Below are positions 52,201-61,507 of a stretch of 64,000 bases of DNA, one piece after another. The stretch is from Pseudomicrostroma phylloplanum. Taxonomy: Eukaryota > Basidiomycota > Exobasidiomycetes > Microstromatales. The position numbers and the translations under genes are program-made. The stretch covers positions 620,001 through 684,000 of the forward strand of contig BCHS01000008.1 of NCBI GenBank assembly GCA_039545275.1, read 5' to 3'. Below the pieces are notes generated by a model. The model was not told the DNA's origin. It was given only the letters and a program-made list of their open reading frames with translations, and did no database searches. How positions within the stretch are numbered: the stretch's first letter is position 1; each line of letters opens with the position of its first letter.

Positions 52201-53802
52201 GACGGCGGAGCGTGAAGGAGGAGGGACTGAGGCTCCGGCAGCCAAGGGTGCTCCGGCAGTGGGAGCAGCGAAAGCACTGGCAGCGGAAATTGGCAGGGAG
52301 GCCGGCTCGTCGTCATCGTCCATGAGAGAGAAGAGGTCCTTCTGCGTGTCCGTCTGCTGGGGGTTGACAGCCTCAGGGAGCTTCTGGCCTCGCAAGCTGG
52401 GTGGAACAAGGTTGGCAGGAAGCTCTTGAGGCACATCAGCACCAGTGAGAGCTGCGTTGATGAGGTACATGGCCACAGCGAACTCGTCTCGGCCAAGAGA
52501 ACCGGTCTGCGTGATATCCGACAAGTCCCTGAATGAGTGAAAGGCAAGTATCGGGCCTCCGATGTCAGCATCTAGTCGCGGCTTGACTGTTTTGGCGCTG
52601 CTACTTACCAGATTCTGGCCAGAACTTGCTCGCTGAGCTTACTCTGCATGAAGAATGGTACCACCACCTGCCCATCGAGGACGCCCTTCTTCTCGGTGTC
52701 AAGGCCGTCGAAGAAACGGTCGGCCTTTGCTTTCTCTTCGGCATTCACCCCCCAATCGCTTGCGGAGGTACCAAAGGCTCCATTAAAGCCTCCAGTCCTT
52801 TGAGGGCCTAGCGCGCCCGAGCCAAGAGCAGGCGAGCCAGCAGCACCACTAACGGACATTCCTCTGGCTCCTGTATGAGTGGGAGACAAGGTAGCGTTGT
52901 ACATGGAAGCATTGCCTCCTCCATACTGCTGTCCAGTCAATTGCCGAGGGATAGCCGAAGGTCCAGTGGTCTGAGCTCTCAGAGGGCTAGGAGGGAAGCC
53001 TGCTGAACCTCCTGCGGCTGCCTCGTACAGTCCTTGCGGAAGACTAGGTGGTATGGTGGAGACGCTACCATTCATGGAACCTTGAATGAAGTACATTCCG
53101 ATGACGAAGTCCGTCAGATCGAGGGCGCCTCTTGACTTGGTATCTGCGAGGTTCCAGATAGCGCCAAGCTTCTCAAAAGGCAGCTTGGACTTGACGAAGA
53201 TGTCCTTTGCCTTTTCTCCGTCGAGGAGGCCGCCCGAAGGACCAGCAGTCGCGAAGATCCGGGTGTAGCGAGCGCGATCGTCCGGCTTGATTTCGATTGC
53301 AGGCGTCTGAGCGGATCCGGTGCGCTGAGGGCTGAGCGGTGTACCACCAGGGGGTAAGTTGGGAAGTTGGATTCCCTCGAGGATGGGAGGGGGGCCAGGC
53401 TTGCTGATGAGAGCCTCGTCAGGCGTCTCACCTCTCTGGGCATGTCCGATGAGGCGGAGCGCTACGCTGAAAGTAGGGGCCGTGAGGAAGCCATTGTTGG
53501 CAGAGTCTGCGATGGACCAGATCTGGCCCAGCACGGCAGGTGCAAGGCGGGCCTTTGCGAAGAAGGGCACTGCTGCAGAGCCCTGGACGATGCCTGAGTT
53601 GCTGGGGTCGGCCAGGGAGAAGTAGTGTGCAAAGGCAAGACGTTCGGGGGGAGAAAGCTGCAGGTTGTTGGCTGAAACGCCCGGCAGGAGACGAGGAGGG
53701 GGAAGTGTGAATCAGTACTGGCTTCTCGAACACCACAGTCGCGGGCATTTCCTCACCACCGCTGCCTCCGCCGCCTGGCGTAGCAGGAGAAGGTCGAGCC
53801 AT
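49216..53802 (-). CDS. EDE1: EH-domain endocytic scaffold Ede1 (Eps15-like) with C-terminal UBA
   Basis: Early-arriving scaffold of clathrin-mediated endocytosis at the plasma membrane. Three exons on the minus strand, 53802-53757, 53671-52609 and 52528-49216, in frame, give 1473 residues. Three EH domains: LSPPERLAFAHYFSLADPSNSG...VLGQIWSIADSANNGFLT (residues ~20-95), YTRIFATAGPSGGLLDGEKA...LGAIWNLADTKSRGALDLTDF (~150-225), and KADRFFDGLDTEKKG...ARIWDLSDITQTGSLGRDEF (~330-410, split by intron 2). A coiled coil follows (about residues 530-720, ELEIRLSTVRSTHETETRLVKELEARR...), then a long Ser/Gly/Asp-rich region with FDDAF repeats, and a UBA domain at the C-terminus (VRQLAGMGFPRHKVIAALEKSNYRVEKALERLL). 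The architecture is that of yeast Ede1. Exon 1 is only 46 nt. The C-terminal two codons overlap a short tandem repeat. Confidence 0.96.
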
Positions 53803-54027
53803 CGAAGCTGGGGGTGAGAGGGTTCGCGTGGAAGCAAGATAGTTGGAAGGATGGATGGTCAAGCTGGGACTGATGAGGCAGGACAACGACCGTGGCCCTC
53901 CGCCCGGCCTCCGCTCCACTTCAGCTGAGCGCGTGCCAAGTGGGGCAATGGCACATAGACTTTCATCGTAGGTAATGTGAGGGTATATATTTGCTTACCT
54001 TGGACGAGCCTCCATCAATCCTCTCCT

Positions 54028-54116
54028 TCCCGGCTAGCTCAGTTGGTAGAGCGCTTGACTCTTAATTTGTAGAGAAGTCCATCAAGATGTCGAGGGTTCG
54101 AGCCCCTCGTTGGGAG
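54028..54116 (+). tRNA. tRNA-Lys(CTT) with a 16-nt intron
   Basis: The 5' exon is 54028-54064 and the 3' exon 54081-54116; the mature 73 nt are identical to the gene at 16678. Anticodon CTT is at 54061-54063. The intron 54065-54080 shares TTTGTAGAGA-GTCC with the other copy but lacks its last 15 bases. A T5 terminator lies at 54127-54131. Upstream are TATATAT at 53984-53990 and CCATCAAT at 54012-54019, matching the other gene. It lies 226 bp upstream of the EDE1 start, on the opposite strand. Confidence 0.96.
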
Positions 54117-54465
54117 CTGGATTTCCTTTTTGCCGTGCGCGAACACAAGCGGCGCCTCTTTTGTCACTGAAGCGCTGCGTTGCAGGCCTGCGACTCACAC
54201 CACCACGCTCTGTGGTCGTACGTCCATTTTATGGAGAGTCACAAGCAGTCTGATACCCACTTCCGCCTCTGATCTGATACCATCCGATGTGACTAGATGC
54301 ATTGCACGTCGTGATGTAATGCGATGTGAGAGTGTACAGGGTGGAAGGACGTTGTGGGGTGTGGTGACTCGAATGAGAAAGGGGGGAGGGCGTGTGATAC
54401 AAGAGAGTGTTGCGAGGATACCCTATGATGTCCTCCCTGCCTCCTTTCTGCTCTCGCGCTCCCGC
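54117..54465. other. intergenic region tRNA-Lys / SAL1 3' flank
   Basis: About 350 bp. It contains the Pol III T5 terminator and the presumed SAL1 3' untranslated region. Nothing else was recognised. Confidence 0.4.
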
Positions 54466-57414
54466 TCACGCGACGCCCAACCTCTTCTTCGAGTTCTCGT
54501 AGCACACATACGAGATGCTCACTGCCGGCACTACTTTTGCCAGCGTAGGGATCAGTCCGCGGTAGAAGCCGACGAATCCCTCGCGGACATAGGTGCGCTT
54601 CCAGGCGTCGAGGAAGCCAGTGTAGACTTGAGGGTGGGCGGGGGTGCCTGCTGCTTGTAGGCGGGTGCGGATCAGGCTGGTGGTGGAGGAGGGAAAAGGA
54701 GGGGGGAGAGGGGAGAAGGGAGTTAGTAAGAGTCTCTTTGTGTGCGCTTTGGACGTGACGTGATGTGACTCACTTGAGAGGGTAGACGGTGGTAGCTCCG
54801 ATGCTTCCACTGATACTTCCAAAGGCCAGCAGGGCCAGGGTCCCCGGCTCCTCTTTCCCGGACCAGCTAATGTAGGCGAGCTTGATGCCTTCGAATGTGC
54901 TCATATCGATTGCCGAGTAAGGAAAGACTCCAATCAGTCCCAGTGTGAGACCACGGTAGTATGTCCTCCATGGTCCAGACTTCCACATGTCGCTAGCCGT
55001 CGCTTTCAGCAGCTCCTCCCCTACCATCCTCTGTCCCGTCTTGGGACTGATAGGGGCATTCGAACCTTGCGACGACATCAATCGCGTCTTGAGCGTCTCA
55101 ATGGGGTAGATGGCCAACTGGGAAGTGATACCTCCGATACCTCCCGAGATGAAGCGGGATGTTCCACTGATATCTCGAGAGTCCGACACATTGTCGACAT
55201 ACTTGGCAAAGGCCCTCTTTGACATCTCGTACGACATGAACTTGATGGCCGACTCGGGGAAGATCTTGATGCAGTTCAGGCCGTTGCCCAGCCAAAAAGC
55301 CTTGAGACCACCGCCTTCGCGATACAGTGTCTTCACGGCCGATCCAATCACACCCATTCCTTTGGCAGCCACCTTGGTCGCATCCTTGACTGCCACGTTC
55401 TGTCCCTTTTGGACAGACTTGAGAGCCCCAGCTGTGGCCGTGTCTTCCGATCTGGACGCAGTGATGAGAAAGACCTTCAGTCGGTCGAAGGGTGCAGTTG
55501 CCGTTCGAGAGATGGCTCCCGCGATACCGCCTGCCAAGAGGAATTTGAGCGCAACGTCCGAGTGGATCATATCGTTATCCTCCTCCTCGTCTTCCTCGTC
55601 ACTATGATGTCCATCAGCACCATCATGAGCCGAGGAAGAGCCGGCATCTTTGCTCTTGTCCTCCGCGGACTTCTTTGAGTCTGATGCTGAACCGCTACCA
55701 CTCCTTCTCTCTTCAGAAGAGGAAGACTTGCTGCTGGTCTCGCTCCTCTTCTTCTCCTCTCCCGCCAGGCTCACATCGCCATCAGACGTGACCGTCGTGG
55801 CTCCATGCCTGTGCGTCCTTCCCCAATTGTTGCCAAAGTCGGAGAAGACGCCGCCCACCCCAAAGAGGCCATAAGCCTTCCGCACTTGGTAGAAGCGGAA
55901 GATCTCCGTCACCGTTGTGCGCCTGGGGAGCAGCAAGAGGTAGTCTCGGAACTCAGGCCAAGAGATGTAGGCATTCTGAGTGTCAGGTAGTGTCCAGTGC
56001 TCGTGCGGGTTAGATGTGCGAGTGGAGCTCGAGAGCGAGGCGATAAAGTCCTCGAGTGATGCGGGGGGAAGGTCGATCCCTGCCCTGTTCAGTGACTGCC
56101 GCACTTCAGCGGCATCTAAACGCATATCGCCGTTCCTGTCCAGCTCGCAGAAGATCTTGTACAGTTCTGCGAAGGGTTTGAAGGGAGGGTCAGCAGCCAG
56201 ATAAGCCCTGCGATCTCTAAGCCCTGCCACAACTCACCTCGCTCCTTGGTCTCGGCGTACTTCAGAAATCCTTCCCACTCGATCATTAGCGCGCGGGCAT
56301 AATGACCGTCTTCATCCAGTTCCTCGTCTTTTTCGCCCTCGCTGTTGGGAGACTTCGCTTGGGCCTCCTCCCTCCGCGAAGTTTGGCGCTCACGATCCCT
56401 CGAGCTACCCTTGACCGAGCTGAGACCCCAGACTCGGGACCCAGTGTAGCCGGATTCCCCATCATAGTCTGCCTCAAGAGGATGCTGATCCTCTTGACCG
56501 ACAGGGGGGCCTACCATTGAGTACCAAAGTGACAGCAGCGCATTAGCGTCTCCAGAGTGCTCCTGCAGTACTGTTTCTGATTGCGACGAAGAGCTGCCCC
56601 AGATGCTGCTCCAGAAGCCAGATGAAGCAGACTCATCGGAGTCGCGATCAGAGGGTTTCCGCTTCCTCTTTTCTCTTTCCTCTTCCAGCTCTTGCCTGCA
56701 TTGTCGGCACTGAGCTAGGAGCTCCTTGGCGTATCCTTGTGACGGCGGCGAGGGCACCGCTGGCTCCTTGACTCCCTCTGACGAGGCGGTCGTTGTCGTC
56801 GTTGTCAGTGCTGGATCAGTCTGGTCTGCATCCAACTGCCGCTCCTTTTCGCTCAAGTTGCGGTTGCGTGTCCGCTCCTTGTCTGCCGACTCCTTTGCGG
56901 CCCAGCTCCCGCGGGCGAGAGAGCCTCCTGCTCCGTATCTGGCGCTCTTGGCCGTGGCAGTCCACGCCTCCTTTGCTCTACCGTCGGCCAAGGCATCTCT
57001 CTGATTGTCCATGAGGACATCGAAGAGACCTCGGAGACGAATCAGACGAGCCTGTGGCGGTTCTTGGGAGCGATATTGCTCATAGGTAGATCTCCTAGGA
57101 AAGTTCTTGTATGAGCTCTCGGCAGAGTCGGAGCCGGAGGAGGACGGCGACGAAGACGACCCAGACGAGGACGAGGACGATGAAGTGTTGCCTGAGGAGG
57201 AGCCATACTTGATTGGTCTGCTCTCAAACCAAGACGAGGTGAAGAATGAGGTGGAGCCAGAGGGGGAGAGGAAGGTGTTGTATAGTGTCCGCGTTCTCTT
57301 CAAGTTCTGGGCCGAAGGGTCCGACAAGGCTGGCTGGGAGGCTTGCGCATCGGTTGGCAGCGGCGGACGTGCTTCCGATGACGGCGGAGATGTGTTGGCG
57401 TTGGAAGTGGCCAT
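54466..57414 (-). CDS. SAL1: calcium-binding mitochondrial ATP-Mg/Pi carrier (SCaMC/Sal1 type) with enlarged N-terminus
   Basis: Inner-membrane carrier exchanging ATP-Mg for phosphate under calcium control. Three exons on the minus strand, 57414-56238, 56166-54774 and 54676-54466, in frame, give 926 residues against a usual 470-590. The carrier part has the three signature repeats: APFDRLKVFL, YPIETLKTRL, and YPLNLIRTRLQ (the last completed across intron 2). The EF-hand part reads IEWEGFLKYAETKER-ELYKIFCELDRNGDMRLDAAEVRQSL across intron 1, then SWPEFRDYLLLLPRRTTVTEIFRFYQ. A likely first EF-hand helix (ARLIRLRGLFDVLMDNQ, near residue 115) is separated from the second by a ~190-residue low-complexity insertion. 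Another acidic/Ser insertion lies before the first carrier repeat. Start at ATG 57414 (MATSNANTSPP). The continuity of the EF-hand across intron 1 supports one gene rather than two. Confidence 0.92.
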
Positions 57415-58005
57415 TGCTGCAGAGGAGGAGGCGGGGAGCCGAGGCAGCGATGAGCCGCTACTACACGGTGATCGGGACGAGGACGGTGATGGGCACGTTC
57501 GACTGCAGTCGGAGCGAGGCTGCAAGCCGAGGGGCCGTACCACGTAGGGGAGGTCAGAGTGGGTGGGAGAGTGCCCAGTGAGTAGCGGCAAGGGAAGACG
57601 GTCGGACGTCTATTGAGGCAGGCGACTTGGGTATGTGAGCGCCGTAGTCTATCTGTTGTGAATGTGCGATGAAGGGGGAGGTGATGGTGTCCTTGTGTGT
57701 GTGTGCCTGTGAGTTTCCCCCGGCTGCCTGTGCCTGGTTGATTTAGTCTTCGCAGCCAGGCACTGCACGCCTCCCTCGACCATCCAGCGCGGGCGCATTG
57801 CAAATGAAGCAGCCAGATTCCCTCACCCGGAACGGAAGCACACGCCCAGTCCGCACCACCGGAACGCACGACGCGGGAAGAGAGACACGCCAATTCATTC
57901 ATTCCGTAAGGGAAGGAAGGCGGGTGGCTCATGCGGGCAATTGACGCGACCTTCTCTCTCTCTCCTCTTCCCAGCAATCCATTCACCTCCTCGGGTACAG
58001 CCGCC
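57415..58005. promoter_or_regulatory. divergent promoter region SAL1/CMR1
   Basis: 591 bp between divergent ATGs. A short GT run lies near 57690-57710, and a CT-rich leader (57950-57975) precedes CMR1. No further element was recognised. Confidence 0.45.
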
Positions 58006-60255
58006 ATGAGCAGTCCTCTAGCGTCTGGTACCGCATCTCCCTTGGAGGAGGATCAGGTCAACTTTGAGTCTGGAGACGAGTACGAGGAGACGATCAGGAA
58101 GCAGCGGGCCGAAAATGCCGCCCTCCTGGCCTCGCTCGAGCTCTCCACTGGCGGATCCGCCCTAGTCGACCCAGAGGGCTCCAAGAGGAAGAGGAGCGCA
58201 GCCGACGTCGAGGAGAGGAGGAAGAAGCGTCTCAGTGAACAGAGGATACGAGCTGCAGAGGATCGAAAGAAGAGACTCAAGGCCGAAGCTGCCAATGGTG
58301 GGCCAGATCTTCGCCCCGCTAGGACCTCTGCCAGGCTGAGAGGAAAGCTTCCGGCTGGGATGGAGGAGGAGAACAAGCGGATCGAGGCAGAGAAGAAGGA
58401 GATGGAGCTCAAGCGGGCTCAGAGCAAGAAGCTGCTTCACCAGGAACACAAGTTGCTTGCGCTCCTAGGCGAGGACGAGGAGGCCCAGAAAAAGGAAGAG
58501 GCCCTGATCGGAGCTCTACAAGCAGTCGTCGCTCGAGAAGACGAAGAGGAAGAGGACAAGAAGTCAAAGGCTAGCCTGAAGAGCTCCACAAGAGGAGGGC
58601 TCGGGGACGAGACCGATGAAGTGGACACAGATCGTGCCCTGCAAGAGCTGCAAGAGGAAATCGACAAGATGGACCTCCTCGCCGCAAAGAAGGTCACCCC
58701 CAAGCGTCTATACACGGCAGCTTGGCATCCCTCGGTACAACGCGAGCTGCTCTTTACAGGAGACAAAGAAGGCCACATTGGTGTCTGGGAGCCTTTCGCC
58801 AAGAAAGCACAGACTGGTGGTGACGATGACAACGAGGCTGCAGAGTCCAAGGAGGACCTAGACCAGGTGACAGGCGATGATGGAATCGCCTACACACTCC
58901 GGATACCTCAAGACTCCTCTCCCATCTCCTGCCTCAAGGTCCCACCTCACAATCCCACCAAGCTCTTCTCCTCGTCGTACAACTCGACGTTGCGCAAGAT
59001 CGACCTCGAGAAGGGCGTATCGGAGCAAGTCTTCTCCTTTTCCACCGAAGATGATGACGATGGAGGTGATGGGGCGCTATTGAGCGTCTTTGACTTCCAG
59101 CGAGAGGGCGATGGAGGAGCTACAGCCGGAGGAGATGTCATTTGGTGTGGTGACCATCGCGGAGGTGTAGTCCGCATCGATCTCAGAGAGCCGGGAGCTC
59201 CACCTGGCCCAGGTGCGAGTAACGCTCGCTCGAGGAGGAGCAATGGAGGGGGAGGAGGGGGATCCAATTGGCAACGGTGGCAGCTATGCGAGAAGAAGGT
59301 GAGTAATGCGAATGCGCACGGTACAGAAGTGCCGCGATTCTTCCGCTGACGCATTGCCTTGTGCGCCTCACCCTAGATTGGCGGCCTCTCCATCAACCCA
59401 CTCTCTCCACATGTCCTCTCCGTAGCCTCCCTCGACCAGTCCATCCACCTCTTCGACACACGTCGACTCTCAGCTCTTCCTCAAACCCCCTTTATCCCCA
59501 CGACCTACAAGCACGTAGACCCGGACACCCTCTCTCTTCTCCAGCAAGACGTCCTCGAGGGGGGAGCCCAGCTGGGGTGGAAGAAGAGCAAGCAGGCAAG
59601 CACAAGTGTCGACTTTAGTCCCGATGGTAGCAAGTTGGCCGCAGTGAGCTACGATGATGTGGTCAAGGTGTGGGAGATGGACAGGGAGTGGCTCGACGTC
59701 GATGCGGATGCGGGTGCTGCTGCCAGTGCAGGTGCTAAAGCCAAAAAGGGACGAGCATCGACTGGTTCCACCAAGAGCAATGCTACGCCCAAGAAGGGTG
59801 GGCTAATGCGCTACTTCAAGAAGGAAGAAGGCGAAGAGGCAGAGGACGTCAAGGGAGCCTCGACCAAAGGTGCTGGCCGGAAGAGCGCTGGTAGCAGTCA
59901 AGCCCGACCCTCGGACCTCCTTGCCTCCCCTCTAGTGATCCCACACAACAACCAAACGGGTAAATGGCTCACCCTCTTCCGCGTGCGGTGGGCACCCACT
60001 CCCTCCCCCTCTGCAACGAACCATTTTACCATTGGCAACATGAGAAGGAGCATCGATCTGTACTCTGCAGACGGGAAATACCTGCGCGGACTCTATGATG
60101 AGGAGTGGCAGAGCGCAGTACCTGCCGTGTGCGTCTTCCATCCTGCGGGAGGGGTGGGAAGTCAGGTTGGGGAGAGGGTCATGGGTGGAAGTGCCAGTGG
60201 GAGGTGTGTGCTGTGGGGAAGGCCGAGGAGTGGGAGCGATGAAGAGGAGGCCTGA
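58006..60255 (+). CDS. CMR1: WD40 DNA-damage-binding protein Cmr1/WDR76
   Basis: Nuclear WD40 protein linked to DNA-damage and replication-stress foci and protein quality control. Exons 58006-59298 and 59377-60255 join in frame to 723 residues. ATG 58006 lies in an optimal context (gccgccATGa) and is preferred over ATG 57931. The N-terminal ~220 residues are charged and helical (YEETIRKQRAENAALLASLEL, then a PARTSARLRGKLP motif typical of the family). The propeller begins at TPKRLYTAAWHPSVQRELLFTGDKEGHIGVWEP and continues with SPISCLKVPPHNPTKLFSSSYNSTLRKIDLEKG, VIWCGDHRGGVVRIDLR, IGGLSINPLSPHVLSVASLDQSIHLFDTR, SVDFSPDGSKLAAVSYDDVVKVW and FTIGNMRRSIDLYSADG. Low-complexity loops (Lys/Gly/Ser) are inserted between blades. 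It diverges from SAL1. Confidence 0.94.
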
Positions 60256-60424
60256 AGCGCAGAGTCGCACTGGAATACAACACATGGACTCTCATATCCA
60301 TTCTCGCTTTATCACTACCCCAATCTGCTGCGCCTCGGACAAATGTAATGTTATTCGAAGAAAGTTCTACGCAAGAGTGACACGAAAGACCGAAGGGGGG
60401 CTGCAGTCAATCTGCCGAGCGAGT

Positions 60425-61187
60425 TTACTCGTAGATCCACTGGTCGATGGCCCTCTTGTAAGAGATGGCACCGTCCTGAGCACCGAACCAGAGGGCAATC
60501 TCCTTCTTTGCCGAGTCCACGGCGTCGGAACCGTGGCAGATGTTGCGTCCGACGTCAATGGCAAAGTCACCACGGATGGTGCCGGGGGCAGAGGCGAGGG
60601 GGTTGGTGGCGCCGAGGAGGGCTCGACCCTGCTTGACGACATCCTTTCCTTGCCAGATCATGGCAACGACGGGGCCGGAAGACATGTAGCTGGGAGAGGG
60701 TGAGGAGAAGCAAGGGCAGGAGAGCGGCATCAGCACCTTCCGCAAAACCACAGAACGCACATTGCAATCGACTGCTCTCTTTCTACTCACTTGCAGAGAC
60801 CGGGGTAGAAGGGCTTGCCGGCGAGGTCCTCGTAGTGCTTCTCGATGTGCTCCTTGGAAGCGTGGACCATCTTCATGCCGACGAGGGAGTATCCTCGGCG
60901 CTCGAATCGCTGATCAGTGGAGGAGGGCATGGGAGGCCAAAAGTCAGTACCTAATTTGAGAGCAATGACCGGGGCAAGACCCGAGCCAGACTGCTTCTAC
61001 TCACGCCGATGATCTCTCCGACGAGCTGACGCTGAACGCCGTCAGGCTTGATCATGATGAAGGCTGCGAAGGGGGAAACGTGCGGAAAGACAGCTCGGGA
61101 TGTCAGTAGCTGCACAGCAACATCGCTGCCTCCTCGATGCAGTCCACTCCAGGCTGGTATGAGCTACTCACTCTGCTCGGTAGCCAT
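60425..61187 (-). CDS. YNK1: nucleoside diphosphate kinase
   Basis: Transfers the gamma phosphate between nucleoside triphosphates and diphosphates through a phosphohistidine. Four exons on the minus strand, 61187-61172 (16 nt), 61063-61005 (59 nt), 60909-60791 (119 nt) and 60689-60425, in frame, give 152 residues, the normal family length. Sequence hallmarks: [105 protein letters not shown] with the catalytic His in N-I-C-H-G-S-D, and the WIYE end. This is the most intron-dense gene in the window, as is common for highly expressed fungal genes. It diverges from the MRH4-like gene. Confidence 0.98.
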
Positions 61188-61507
61188 TGTGAATAAAGTT
61201 GTGGTTGGGTGGGTGGATTGGTTGATTGATTGTGATGTTGGTAGTGTTACTTGGAGGGGCGGAAAAAAGGGAAAGCCCACCCAACGTTCTTCCCAGCACA
61301 TCGCCCGGTCCCTGCCCTTTCTTCCTTGGTTCCGATCCGGTGAGAAGGTCGCGCGGGCAATGGAAGCTCCACGCCACACGGAAGTAGCGAAGCAGGCACA
61401 GACAGATTTTTGGACCAGGCTAGAAGAAGTCAAGTGGACCAGGCGGCAATGGTAGAAGACCTCGTTCCAGCTGCCATTGTCATCATCACCTCCGCTACCT
61501 CTTCGCA
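61188..61507. promoter_or_regulatory. divergent promoter region NDK/MRH4
   Basis: 320 bp between divergent ATGs. A TTGATTGATTG-type repeat lies just upstream of NDK (about 61215-61232). No other element was recognised. Confidence 0.45.

Noticed and set aside
56238..57414. Separate gene for the long N-terminal part of SAL1
   Set aside because: The EF-hand motif is continuous across intron 1 in phase, so the segment belongs to the carrier gene.
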